Shown here piece by piece: positions 27,440 through 36,366 of a DNA stretch of 64,000 nucleotides. This stretch comes from Bacteroidota bacterium (GTDB taxonomy: Bacteria; Bacteroidota; Ignavibacteria; UBA10030; UBA8401). The notes under the pieces were generated by a model that made no database searches, was not told the DNA's origin, and was given only the letters and a program-made list of their open reading frames with translations. Made by a program: the position numbers and the translations under genes. Numbering within the stretch: position 1 is the stretch's first letter; the number at the start of each line of letters is the position of its first letter. Where the stretch lies: positions 682,001-746,000 of the forward strand of contig JBBAAO010000002.1 of the NCBI GenBank assembly GCA_041658205.1, written 5' to 3'.

Positions 27440-28450
27440 GTGAAAAATGATATCTCAATAGTTCCCTATAGAGTGGAACAAAACGAAGAAGCGCTATTCC
27501 TCGAAGCATTGTGCCCTCAGGGGGAAGAGATAATGGTTCGATTTATCCGTCCGACATTTCACAAACGATCGGAAGTATACGAACGTGCGATAATTTTCAG
27601 TGCTGTTTGCGAAGGGAAATTGATAGGAATAGCCACCGGTGCCGAAAAAGAACTTTCGCTTCATGGTGAAACGATCCATGCTGCGTATGGGTTCGACCTT
27701 CGAGTCCATCCTGCGTTCCGGAAATTTGGTACAGCAAAACGACTGACGGATGCATTCAAGGAATATTTTGGGAATAAAATCAATTGCAATTATACTTATA
27801 TCGCAGGTCAAAATAAACGTGCGCTGGCACATGTGCGAATGGGAGTTGGATCTCGTGTGGCGATTCCAATGACCTATTTTATTTTTCCGGTTTATAAACC
27901 GATGATCCAGACGATGGAGTTTACAGACGTGTCGATGGATGAACTGCATTCGTTATTTCTGAAGAATACTCCCGGCATCGACTTCGTTCCCACAATGAAG
28001 CGGGAAAAGATGCATGGGTACATCAGTAGCATTACGGACGGGAATCAAACGGGAACATCCATCTGGACAAATGAAGAGATTCTTGCGGAACAAGTTCTTC
28101 GACTCCCGACACGGCTTTCCATGCTGCGATTTGCACAACAACTGTTCTCTCCAATTTTGCGCTTACCCAATATTCCGAAAATTGGTGAAACAATTAAAAG
28201 TTGGTTTCTGTTTGATCTCTTTGCGAAGGACGAACATTCTTTGCGACAAATACTTGCAGCAGTTAATGAGCAGGCACTCGATAAAGGGAAAGATTTCCTG
28301 TATGTTTTGCTTTACAATAACGATCCATTGACAGCAATGATTAAACAAACAGGCATAAAATATTTTACGATACCATACATCTTTATGGCAAACGGAGATC
28401 ACATTCCGGGAATACAAGATCGGTTATATGTCGATATCAGAGATCTTTGA
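27440..28450 (+). CDS. GNAT-fold N-acyltransferase
   Basis: About 336 residues with an N-terminal GNAT domain (about 1-150). The acyl-CoA-binding region reads AYGFDLRVHPAFRKFGTAKRL. The C-terminal half is less typical and may be a second, degenerate GNAT domain. As the last gene of the eight-gene operon it could acylate a free amino group, for example the one installed by the BtaA-like enzyme or the oxoamine synthase. I prefer GTG 27440, 4 nt after the upstream stop; TTG 27413 would overlap it. No clear terminator follows. Confidence 0.72.
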   Translation: MKNDISIVPYRVEQNEEALFLEALCPQGEEIMVRFIRPTFHKRSEVYERAIIFSAVCEGKLIGIATGAEKELSLHGETIHAAYGFDLRVHPAFRKFGTAKRLTDAFKEYFGNKINCNYTYIAGQNKRALAHVRMGVGSRVAIPMTYFIFPVYKPMIQTMEFTDVSMDELHSLFLKNTPGIDFVPTMKREKMHGYISSITDGNQTGTSIWTNEEILAEQVLRLPTRLSMLRFAQQLFSPILRLPNIPKIGETIKSWFLFDLFAKDEHSLRQILAAVNEQALDKGKDFLYVLLYNNDPLTAMIKQTGIKYFTIPYIFMANGDHIPGIQDRLYVDIRDL

Positions 28451-28922
28451 AAATTATCAATTGATTTAAGAGAGAGAAAGCATTTCGTTTTTTTATTTTT
28501 ACGGACTACGAAAACAATAGCCGCATCGGAAACCATCAGACTCCAATTCAAATCCATCAATTGCTATTCCTTCTTGTAAAAAAGTACGAATAGTAAACTT
28601 TCTGCATAATCAAATTCCATACTCTACGTAGATACCAATGGAGCATTTCAGCAATGTGGTGAGAGTGTCAGGATAATGTTAGATAATCAGGTAATGATGT
28701 TAGTTTTTTTTGAAAAACAAGACTCTTCTATCGTTTATGACAATTTAATTCGCGCGTTTCGAATTTTCATGCCCTCGAAAATACGCTAAAAACGTAATAT
28801 TTATTTTAAAAACCACGTATTTACGGGATTGCGCAGTTTAGGTAAAGTTGCTTACTTATCACCTATAAATTGAATCCAAAAAAACAGGAATATCAGAAAA
28901 GAATACTGAGAAATAGAAACAG
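28451..28922. other. AT-rich gene-free stretch after the lipid operon
   Basis: No ORF, RNA gene or strong terminator could be recognised in these 472 nt. A small symmetric motif (aattcgcgcgtttcgaatt, about 28747-28765) and a palindromic atcaattgat near 28458 are visible. Both are too short to interpret. Confidence 0.4.
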
Positions 28923-29225
28923 ATGAGAAGAATAAAAAAATATTTAACGGCATTACATATTACCATTGCAGCACTGTGTGCATTGGGAGCAGCATATATT
29001 TCATACATCATACTTGATCCGAACAATCAATTTGGATTTGCTTCGCTGATGTTATGGATGGGGATAAACATCATTCCGACGTTTGTTGGGATGATGTTTA
29101 CGGGCAGTACCAATGATTCCATCGGAATTGTATTTTATATCACAGTTGCACTGCAATGGTTCATTATTGGCGTATACATCTCTAACCTGATATTAAAACA
29201 CTGGGAAAAACAATCTTTAACATAG
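28923..29225 (+). CDS. Small membrane protein of unknown function
   Basis: 100 residues with a basic N-terminus (MRRIKKYL) and three hydrophobic segments (about 10-32, 36-58 and 70-90). I recognise no family. It is followed by two further short ORFs in the same direction with gaps of about 50 and 2 nt. It lies upstream of the cytochrome operon, but a 330-nt gap separates the small-ORF group from it, so a functional link is only a guess. Confidence 0.6.
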   Translation: MRRIKKYLTALHITIAALCALGAAYISYIILDPNNQFGFASLMLWMGINIIPTFVGMMFTGSTNDSIGIVFYITVALQWFIIGVYISNLILKHWEKQSLT

Positions 29226-29274
29226 TATACGAATACGATTTATCAATCATATTACATATTACACAGGGGGAACA

Positions 29275-29433
29275 ATGTTCCTAAAATCACTCTTAGTCAT
29301 CGCACTTTTTTCTTCAATTTTTGTGCTCGACTTAATGTACTTCTTTCCGGTTTTTGCAATCATTCTTTATATCCTGAATTCCATTGAAAAAGATCTGAAG
29401 TTGAAAGATCGACGAAATAATGTGACGATATAA
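29275..29433 (+). CDS. Very small membrane protein (52 residues)
   Basis: The ATG at 29275 follows a strong purine-rich site (aggggg). The product begins MFLKSLLVIALFSSIFVLDL. It is one long or two short hydrophobic helices followed by a highly charged C-terminal tail (EKDLKLKDRRNN). It fits tightly between its neighbours, with 2 nt to the next ATG, which supports it being real. Confidence 0.55.
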   Translation: MFLKSLLVIALFSSIFVLDLMYFFPVFAIILYILNSIEKDLKLKDRRNNVTI

Positions 29434-29435
29434 CG

Positions 29436-29777
29436 ATGAAACTCAGGACCATTCACCATTATCTTAAAAATATTGTAAAATCTCCGGATAATCCGTCCGA
29501 GGCGATCGATGCATTTCTTGATGCATATTGGTTGAATCATATTGATTCAGAATCCTCACAGGAAGGTCTTTGGAGTGAAATACGGTTTTTGGCATGCGAA
29601 TTAAAACTCTTTGATTCTGATCTGGAAAATCGCAAAAAAGGTTTTTTCGGTGCTGCACATGCAATCATCATTACAGAAAGAGTTATTGATCTTATCTCTT
29701 CTCAATTAACCTCTAAACCAAAACAACTTACGAAAAAACAAGATTCGCAAAATGTTTTTTCCGAAAATGTTTCATAA
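29436..29777 (+). CDS. Hypothetical soluble helical protein
   Basis: 113 residues with no signal peptide or membrane segment, predicted to be mainly helical. Recognisable stretches such as AIDAFLDAYWLNHI and WSEIRFLACELKLF match no family I know. It begins 2 nt after the 52-residue membrane ORF and probably shares its transcript. No function can be assigned. Confidence 0.6.
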   Translation: MKLRTIHHYLKNIVKSPDNPSEAIDAFLDAYWLNHIDSESSQEGLWSEIRFLACELKLFDSDLENRKKGFFGAAHAIIITERVIDLISSQLTSKPKQLTKKQDSQNVFSENVS

Positions 29778-30107
29778 AGCCGCATTCCATTTCGCATACG
29801 ACACCCCGAAAAAATCTTTTTTCATTTTTTAGTTGATCGCAAAAATCTCATCTAAAAATACATGTTGTCTCTCCTAAATCTTTTCTCAATGAAATTTATA
29901 AGCGCATCATTCGCTTTTAAAATATTTTCCTTTTTAAAGAGAGTCGTTTAACTCGGACAATTTTGTCGGATTTATCTTTGAGATTGTAACGACACACATC
30001 ACACTCATTGAAATATTCTGGTTACAGTATTTCAACCCACTTCGAATTTTTGTATTTTTTAGTGCGCAATCGTTGTAAACCATCATATTTAAAAACAAAA
30101 TGTTAGA
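29778..30107. other. Gene-free AT-rich region before the cytochrome operon
   Basis: It should carry the promoter of the electron-transfer operon beginning at 30108. I found no convincing -35/-10 or TTG/TAnnTTTG pair and no stable hairpin. Confidence 0.4.
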
Positions 30108-30983
30108 ATGAAAGATGTTGCACATCAGGTATTCCTCTGGTTTCTGTTTCTTATAGCAAGCGTTACCATCGCCGGTATCGCTCTCCGTAATTTTGATTAT
30201 TATACGCTCACATTCGAGGAACGACCGTTCCATGAACGGTATGAAGAACTGAAGCCCAGCGGAATGGAAAGCCACGGCTACGGTATCATCGGTTCGTGTA
30301 TGATTATTTTTGGTGTTTCGATGTATTCCTCGCGCAAACGGATCCGTTCATTGAGGAATGTCGGAAAGATCAAATATTTTCTTGAGTTTCACATCTTTCT
30401 TTGTCTGCTTGGCCCTGCTCTCGTTTTGTATCACACAACATTTAAATTCGGCGGCCTGGTTGCTGTTTGTTTTTGGAGTATGACCGCTGTAGCGTTGAGT
30501 GGAATAATCGGTCGATATCTCTACGTCCAGATACCAAAAGGAATCCTGGGGGATGAACTGAGTGTGAAGGAGTTAGAAGAAGAAAGTCTTAAACTATACA
30601 GAGTGCTAAGCGATGAATTTGGATTGGATCCGGTTGATTTACGAAAGATTGATGCACTCTCAAGTCCGAAACAAACGAAGAGCATTTCGATTGCGTCGCT
30701 GTTGACATTTTTCATTGTGAACGACCTCACCAGAAGAGGGAGGCTGAGGCACATCGTCCACCACTTGCATGGAAAATCCGTGGATGTAGTGACGGTAAAA
30801 AAAATTACCCGTTTTGCGAACGATCGGATTACACTGCTTCGACGTATTCATTTTTTGGAACAGGTGAAAAATCTATTCCATTATTGGCATGTTATCCACC
30901 TTCCCTTCAGCATTATTATGTTTGTGATCTTGTTTATTCATATCGGCGTGGCGGTCACATTCGGTTACACATGGATTTTTTGA
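30108..30983 (+). CDS. Cytochrome b-like integral membrane protein
   Basis: 291 residues. There is one N-terminal membrane segment (about 8-27), a second (about 60-75), two central ones (about 98-140) and a C-terminal one (about 265-287). Histidines lie where a b-type protein would bind haem: FLEFHIF, LYHTTF, HYWHVIHLPF and LFIHIGV. A soluble loop of about 110 residues separates the central and C-terminal segments. This suggests an inner-membrane quinol-linked electron carrier feeding the multihaem cytochromes encoded downstream. Haem binding is inferred from the spaced His residues, not from a named family. The gap to the next gene is 1 nt. Confidence 0.65.
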   Translation: MKDVAHQVFLWFLFLIASVTIAGIALRNFDYYTLTFEERPFHERYEELKPSGMESHGYGIIGSCMIIFGVSMYSSRKRIRSLRNVGKIKYFLEFHIFLCLLGPALVLYHTTFKFGGLVAVCFWSMTAVALSGIIGRYLYVQIPKGILGDELSVKELEEESLKLYRVLSDEFGLDPVDLRKIDALSSPKQTKSISIASLLTFFIVNDLTRRGRLRHIVHHLHGKSVDVVTVKKITRFANDRITLLRRIHFLEQVKNLFHYWHVIHLPFSIIMFVILFIHIGVAVTFGYTWIF

Positions 30984-30984
30984 T

Positions 30985-31569
30985 ATGAAGAAGAATATTG
31001 GTTATAGCATTGTACTTGGGTTGGTGTTTTTTGTGGGAGTAGCATTTATTTTGATCCGCAACCGCCATCAAGCTGAGCCCGTGCATTCCGCACCGCTGCA
31101 GGAGCAAATCGATAAATTCCCGGATACATCCCCCTCGAAAACAAATGTTGCGCCTGTTTATCAAAAAAAAGTGAATCAACTGAAGGCATCCGTTGAAAAA
31201 AATCCTTCAAATATAGCCCACATCGCATCTCTTGCTCGCCTGTTTATGGATGGGCATCAAAATACCGAAGCAATCAAATATTTTGAAAAGGCGCTTTCCC
31301 TTCAACCAAAGAACGATTCTTTATTGTTTGACCTTTCTGTCTGTTATTTCAATGAGAAGCAATATGATAAAGCAATGGAAATAACTGAACGTGTGTTACG
31401 TTTCAAAAAAGATCATCCGAAGGGACTCTATAACAAAGCAATGATTCTGGCAACAGAGGGAAAAACCGTTGAGGCGGAAAAAATACTAAACCACCTGGTG
31501 ACAGTAGCACCACAAAGCGATGAAGCGGGTCAAGCAAAAGCACATTTTCTTTCTGCGGGAAAGCAGTGA
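30985..31569 (+). CDS. Membrane-anchored TPR protein
   Basis: 194 residues. A single N-terminal membrane anchor (about 6-25) is followed by a linker and two or three TPR units (about 75-185). The clearest is EAIKYFEKALSLQPKNDSLLFDLSVCYFNEKQYDKAMEI, which continues with KGLYNKAMILATEGKTVEAEKIL (given here as two separate quotes). It probably faces the periplasm and helps assemble or hold the cytochromes. It overlaps the first multihaem gene by 4 nt (GTGA). Confidence 0.8.
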   Translation: MKKNIGYSIVLGLVFFVGVAFILIRNRHQAEPVHSAPLQEQIDKFPDTSPSKTNVAPVYQKKVNQLKASVEKNPSNIAHIASLARLFMDGHQNTEAIKYFEKALSLQPKNDSLLFDLSVCYFNEKQYDKAMEITERVLRFKKDHPKGLYNKAMILATEGKTVEAEKILNHLVTVAPQSDEAGQAKAHFLSAGKQ

Positions 31570-33197
31570 GAGTGTTAAACCTTTTGAAAATACTATTTTG
31601 CAGCATTATTCTTGGTGGAATTGCGACAGCACAGATATCACCCGGGGATCTCTTTAAGGGTCATCAACATCTGGAAGGAATCGATAATTGCACGAAGTGT
31701 CATACTGTTGGGAAGACCCTTGCGAATGACCGGTGTCTTGACTGTCACAAAGAAATACAATCTCGTATTTCGGCAAAGAAGGGATTTCATGCATCCATCG
31801 GTTCAAAGCAATGTGTAGAGTGCCATAAGGATCACCACGGCCGAGAATTTCAGATCATTCGGTTTGACAAAAAAAGTTTTGATCACTCCGCTGTCGGTTT
31901 TGTGTTGGAGGGTAAACATGCAACGGTGGAATGTGAAAAATGTCATACACCGTCTCATATCGTCGCAAAGGATATTCAGGTATTTTCCAACGAGCGGAAA
32001 GGAACAACGTTTCTTGGATTATCGAAAGTATGTTCTGCGTGCCATAAGGATGAGCATCGTGGACAATTCAAACAACAGTGTTCTCAATGCCACAATACGG
32101 TACACTGGAAACCGGTTACATCGTTTTCCCATGACAAAGCCAAATTTAAATTAGTAGGTGCTCACCTAAATGTAGAATGTGTGCAGTGCCATAAAAAGAC
32201 ATGGGATCACGGAGCGGTAACGCAATTTATCAATTTGGAATTTGCGACCTGCCGATCGTGTCATACCGATCCGCACAAAGGGAAATTCAAACAGGAATGT
32301 TCACAATGCCATACGACGAATTCCTGGCACAACTTGAAGGGGGATAAATTTGACCATGCAAAAACGGCATTTCCGCTAAAAGAAAAACATTCACAGTTGA
32401 AATGCGAACAGTGCCATGAAAAGAATCCAAAAATAAAAAATGTTGCCGGTGAACTCGGCTTTCATATTACACGATTCAGCAAATGCAGTTATTGTCATGC
32501 TGATGCTCATGCGCAACAATTCAGTTCACGGAAGGATGGAGGAGCATGCGAATCATGTCATACAGAAAAAGGATTTCTTCCATCGCAATATAGTATCGTG
32601 CAGCATTCACAGAGCAAATTTGCATTAACGGGGAGTCACATCGCAACACCATGCGGTAAATGCCACGTGGAAGGGAAGGTTCATGCAAAGAGCACGCGAA
32701 AATTCAAATGGGAAGAGAAAATTCAGTGCACGACGTGTCATAATAATATTCATGGAACGCAATTTGAAAAGAAAATGGTGAATGGATGCGAAACGTGTCA
32801 CACGAATGAATCGTGGCAATCGTTAAAATTTTCACATGATAAGACGATATTTCCTCTGCGAGGAAAACATGCTTCCGTTGAATGTGCAAAATGTCATAAA
32901 CCCAAAAACAATATTGTTCAGTTTGTTGGAATTGGCTCTGCATGTTCATCCTGTCATGAAGACAAACATGCCGGACAGTTTGTGAAAAATGGAAAAACTG
33001 AATGTGAACGCTGTCATACCGATAAAAGCTGGAAAACGTTACTCTTTGATCATAATACTCAGGCAAGTTTTGCGTTGACCGGGAAACATGCAAATGTTGC
33101 TTGTGAAAAATGCCATAAGCCGGTTATGATCAATCAAAAACAGATTACTATATATAAACCTTTAGGAGCAACATGCGTAGATTGTCATCCGGCATAG
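31566..33197 (+). CDS. Periplasmic 20-haem cytochrome c
   Basis: 543 residues with a signal peptide (ends GGIATAQ) and 20 CXXCH haem-attachment motifs, roughly one per 26 residues. Recurrent stretches such as FSHDK...FKLVGAHLNVECVQCH show that it grew by repetition, though less regularly than the next protein. Many extra His residues (HKDHHGRE, DEHRGQF) can serve as distal haem ligands. It starts at GTG 31566 within the upstream stop. As the third gene of the operon it probably carries electrons across the periplasm between the membrane cytochrome b-like protein and the outer-membrane module. Confidence 0.9.
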   Translation: MRVLNLLKILFCSIILGGIATAQISPGDLFKGHQHLEGIDNCTKCHTVGKTLANDRCLDCHKEIQSRISAKKGFHASIGSKQCVECHKDHHGREFQIIRFDKKSFDHSAVGFVLEGKHATVECEKCHTPSHIVAKDIQVFSNERKGTTFLGLSKVCSACHKDEHRGQFKQQCSQCHNTVHWKPVTSFSHDKAKFKLVGAHLNVECVQCHKKTWDHGAVTQFINLEFATCRSCHTDPHKGKFKQECSQCHTTNSWHNLKGDKFDHAKTAFPLKEKHSQLKCEQCHEKNPKIKNVAGELGFHITRFSKCSYCHADAHAQQFSSRKDGGACESCHTEKGFLPSQYSIVQHSQSKFALTGSHIATPCGKCHVEGKVHAKSTRKFKWEEKIQCTTCHNNIHGTQFEKKMVNGCETCHTNESWQSLKFSHDKTIFPLRGKHASVECAKCHKPKNNIVQFVGIGSACSSCHEDKHAGQFVKNGKTECERCHTDKSWKTLLFDHNTQASFALTGKHANVACEKCHKPVMINQKQITIYKPLGATCVDCHPA

Positions 33198-35539
33198 CCG
33201 TAGGTATGATATATGTTGTTGCAATGGTTTTCTGTGCAGCGACAGTATTGTATGGACAAAGTTCGCCGCACGGTCCGTTGAAACAGGCGTGCGTGGACTG
33301 CCATTCCACAGAATCCTGGAAAGAGCTTGCCAAACCGATGAAATTCGATCACGCCACGACCGGATTTTCACTGCAAGGGGCGCATATGAATGCACAGTGC
33401 CTACAATGCCATACCACAAAACGGTTTGCCGGAACATCAACGGATTGTTTTCAATGTCACACAACGGATTTTACCAAAGCGCTTTCTCCCAATCATCAAT
33501 TGGGAAAATTTTCACACGACTGTCTTTCGTGCCATACAATGATTGGTTGGAAGCCATCCGTGTTTCAACATTCAAAAACTAATTTTCAATTGATCGGCGC
33601 TCATCTCTCCATTGAATGTTCGTCCTGCCACACGAATAACCGGTTTTCTGGATTATCGCAGGATTGTTACGCTTGTCATCAAAAAGACTTTAACCAAACA
33701 ATAACACCAAATCATCGAACGGCATTATTCTCGCACGATTGTTTGTCATGCCATTCGTTCAATGGCTGGCGTCCGGCAACATTCGATCATAACAAAACTC
33801 ATTTTCGAATTGCCGGTGCGCACCTTAGTATAGAATGTTCATCATGTCACACAGGTGGAAAGTATAGCACTCTACCGATGGATTGTTACAGCTGTCATAC
33901 TAAAGACTTTATTCAAACTACTGAGCCAAATCACTCTACTGCTCAATTCTCACATGATTGTATGACATGTCACACCGATGTAAGCTGGAAACCATCGACG
34001 TTCGATCACAACAAAACGGAGTTTCGTTTGGGGGGTGCACATCTAACAACAGAATGTGCATTATGCCATGTGAACGGAAAGTTCAAAGGAATAGCGAAGG
34101 ATTGTTATTTCTGTCATCAAAAAGAATTTGCCAAAACAGTTTCCCCGAATCATACGGTGATGGCTCTTTCCAAAAATTGTTTGGAATGTCACTCGAACAC
34201 AAGCTGGAAACCTTCCACGTTCGATCACAATAAGACTAATTTCCGTTTGATCGGCTCTCATCAGGCCGTTGACTGCGCTTCCTGTCACGGCAATAAGCAG
34301 GCAAAATCCGTTACGGCTGACTGCTTTGGGTGTCATCAACAGGAATTTACCAAAACAGTATTGCCGAATCATTTGCAGTCGCAATTTTCGCACGACTGTT
34401 TATTATGTCATACGAGCATTACGTGGAAACCTTCGACGTTTGATCATAACAAGACAAACTTTCAACTGCTCGGAGCACATAAAACAGCAGAATGTTCATC
34501 CTGTCATTCCAGCGGGCAGTTCAAGGGATTACCGACGGAGTGTTATCCCTGCCATCAGCAAGATTTTGTTAAGACCACTACACCGAACCATTCGCTTGCA
34601 CAATTCTCACACGATTGTTTGTCGTGTCATACTTCGGTTGCTTGGAAACCATCGACATTTGATCACAACAAAACGGCGTTTAAATTATTAGGTGCGCATG
34701 CTGCTGCAGAATGTTCGTCGTGTCATGCTAGTGGACAATTCAAAGGACTTCCATCCGATTGTTATTCGTGTCACCAATCGGATTATCTCAAAACCACAAC
34801 ACCAAATCATTCGCTTGCTCAGTTCTCACACGATTGCTCAACATGTCACTCGGTTGTTGGGTGGAAACCTTCAACATTCAACCATAGCACAACAACGTTC
34901 CCGTTAACGGGAGCACATACAACAACGGACTGTCTCTTCTGCCACAAAAATGGACAATTCAAAGGAACGGCAAGCGATTGTTTTACATGCCACCAATCGG
35001 ATTTTACTACAACCATTGATCCGAATCATGTCACGGGAAATTTCGATCACAATTGCTTAACGTGTCATACAACTGTCGCATGGAGTCCGGCATCGTTTGA
35101 TCATAATAAAACAAATTTTGCTCTGACAGGAGCACACAAACAAGTGGAGTGCAGTAAATGCCACGTCGGAGGAAAATTTGCGGGGACACTTTCAACATGC
35201 ATCTCTTGCCATCAGTTGGACTATAATGCAACAACAAATCCGGCTCATGCAACAGCTCATTATCCCACGGAATGCTTAACATGCCACACAACGACAGCAT
35301 GGAAGCCATCAACATTTGATCATACTCCGTTCTTCCCGATTAACAGTTCGGCGAAACACAGACCGGGTCGATGGACGACATGTCAAGACTGTCATGAAAA
35401 TCCGACGAATTTCAAATCGTTCACTTGTATTTCGTGTCACGAACATAATAAGACGAGCATGGACAGTGAGCATCAGGGAAAAACAGGATATGTGTACGAA
35501 AGTTCGGCGTGTTATAAGTGTCATCCGCGTGGGAATTGA
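33173..35539 (+). CDS. 31-haem cytochrome c built of identical-length tri-haem modules
   Basis: 788 residues with a signal peptide (ends ATVLYGQ) and 31 CXXCH motifs. After a first tri-haem unit (77 residues) come eight modules of exactly 73 residues, each with three CXXCH motifs and the signature WKPSTFDHNKTNF. A four-haem C-terminal cap ends in CYKCHPRGN. The architecture is a linear haem wire. The ATG at 33173 lies 25 nt inside the upstream gene; a downstream ATG at 33206 is possible but would remove the basic N-terminus of the signal peptide. It is paralogous to the 10-haem protein that follows. Its role is probably long-range periplasmic or cell-surface electron transfer. Confidence 0.92.
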   Translation: MRRLSSGIAVGMIYVVAMVFCAATVLYGQSSPHGPLKQACVDCHSTESWKELAKPMKFDHATTGFSLQGAHMNAQCLQCHTTKRFAGTSTDCFQCHTTDFTKALSPNHQLGKFSHDCLSCHTMIGWKPSVFQHSKTNFQLIGAHLSIECSSCHTNNRFSGLSQDCYACHQKDFNQTITPNHRTALFSHDCLSCHSFNGWRPATFDHNKTHFRIAGAHLSIECSSCHTGGKYSTLPMDCYSCHTKDFIQTTEPNHSTAQFSHDCMTCHTDVSWKPSTFDHNKTEFRLGGAHLTTECALCHVNGKFKGIAKDCYFCHQKEFAKTVSPNHTVMALSKNCLECHSNTSWKPSTFDHNKTNFRLIGSHQAVDCASCHGNKQAKSVTADCFGCHQQEFTKTVLPNHLQSQFSHDCLLCHTSITWKPSTFDHNKTNFQLLGAHKTAECSSCHSSGQFKGLPTECYPCHQQDFVKTTTPNHSLAQFSHDCLSCHTSVAWKPSTFDHNKTAFKLLGAHAAAECSSCHASGQFKGLPSDCYSCHQSDYLKTTTPNHSLAQFSHDCSTCHSVVGWKPSTFNHSTTTFPLTGAHTTTDCLFCHKNGQFKGTASDCFTCHQSDFTTTIDPNHVTGNFDHNCLTCHTTVAWSPASFDHNKTNFALTGAHKQVECSKCHVGGKFAGTLSTCISCHQLDYNATTNPAHATAHYPTECLTCHTTTAWKPSTFDHTPFFPINSSAKHRPGRWTTCQDCHENPTNFKSFTCISCHEHNKTSMDSEHQGKTGYVYESSACYKCHPRGN
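33518..35269 (+). repeat. Eight tandem 219-bp coding modules
   Basis: From the Asp codon before the fourth CXXCH motif to the Glu codon at 35270 lie 1752 nt, exactly 8 x 219. I counted each of the eight modules in the translation and all have 73 residues. DNA identity is highest in the WKPSTFDHNK segment. Confidence 0.88.
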
Positions 35540-36366
35540 TGGATATGAAAATGGTACACGTCATCAGTTGTATAATGGTCTTTAGTGTATTTGCGTTCGG
35601 TCAGCAATCACCGCACGGATTGCTCAAAGAAGAATGTTCAGCGTGTCATGGAACAGCATCATGGAAAGAGCTGGCACAACCGATGCGGTTTAATCATTCA
35701 ACTACGGCATATCCATTGCGTGGACAGCATCAATCAGCAGAATGTATCGATTGTCATACAACACTTAGATTTGCAGGCACGTTAAAGAATTGTTATTCAT
35801 GTCATCAGAAAGAATTTCAGTCAACCGCACAGCCAAATCATGTAAGGGCCGGGTTTAGCACGGAATGCGAACGTTGCCATTCGATAGACGCACAATCATG
35901 GCGGAATAGTTTTGACCATAATAAAGTGGATTTCCCGTTGCGAGGCGCACATGAAGGCGTTGCTTGTACTCAATGCCATCTGAACGAGACCTTTCGTGGA
36001 GTTCCTGTTCAATGTTATGTTTGTCATCAACAAGAATATCTGGCAACCACGGACCCAAATCATCAAACGGCGAAATTTCCGACGAATTGCGAAACGTGTC
36101 ATCGTGCGCTGACGTGGAAACCAGCATCGTTGTTTCCACATGAATCGTATTTTCCGATTTCATCGGGAAGCACACATCGTCCCGGTCGCTGGAACAATTG
36201 CGGGGATTGTCATACGAATTCTGCGAATTATGCACAATTTGAGTGCATTAATTGTCACGAACATAACAAATCATCAATGGATAAAGAACATCTGGGGGAA
36301 GTATCAGGTTACGTGTATCAAAGTTCAGCGTGTTATCGTTGTCATCCTCGCGGAGAGGAGGATTGA
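35539..36366 (+). CDS. 10-haem cytochrome c (short paralogue)
   Basis: 275 residues with a signal peptide (ends VFAFGQ) and 10 CXXCH motifs. It has the same start unit as its larger neighbour (SSPHG/QSPHG then SWKEL), then a single tri-haem module. The same four-haem cap follows (STHRPGRWNNCGDCH, CINCHEHNKSSMD and CYRCHPRGEED). It is therefore the one-module version of the 31-haem protein. ATG 35539 overlaps the upstream stop (TGATG). The in-frame GTG at 35518 is rejected because it would put non-signal residues in front of the signal peptide. The next gene overlaps in the same way. Confidence 0.92.
   Translation: MDMKMVHVISCIMVFSVFAFGQQSPHGLLKEECSACHGTASWKELAQPMRFNHSTTAYPLRGQHQSAECIDCHTTLRFAGTLKNCYSCHQKEFQSTAQPNHVRAGFSTECERCHSIDAQSWRNSFDHNKVDFPLRGAHEGVACTQCHLNETFRGVPVQCYVCHQQEYLATTDPNHQTAKFPTNCETCHRALTWKPASLFPHESYFPISSGSTHRPGRWNNCGDCHTNSANYAQFECINCHEHNKSSMDKEHLGEVSGYVYQSSACYRCHPRGEED

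Noticed and set aside
28450..28470. FNR-like palindrome atcaattgat
   Set aside because: It lacks the 4-nt spacer of a TTGAT-N4-ATCAA site and sits just after a stop codon.
29275..29777. Toxin-antitoxin reading of the small membrane ORF and its soluble neighbour
   Set aside because: Size and order are suggestive, but neither protein resembles a known toxin or antitoxin.
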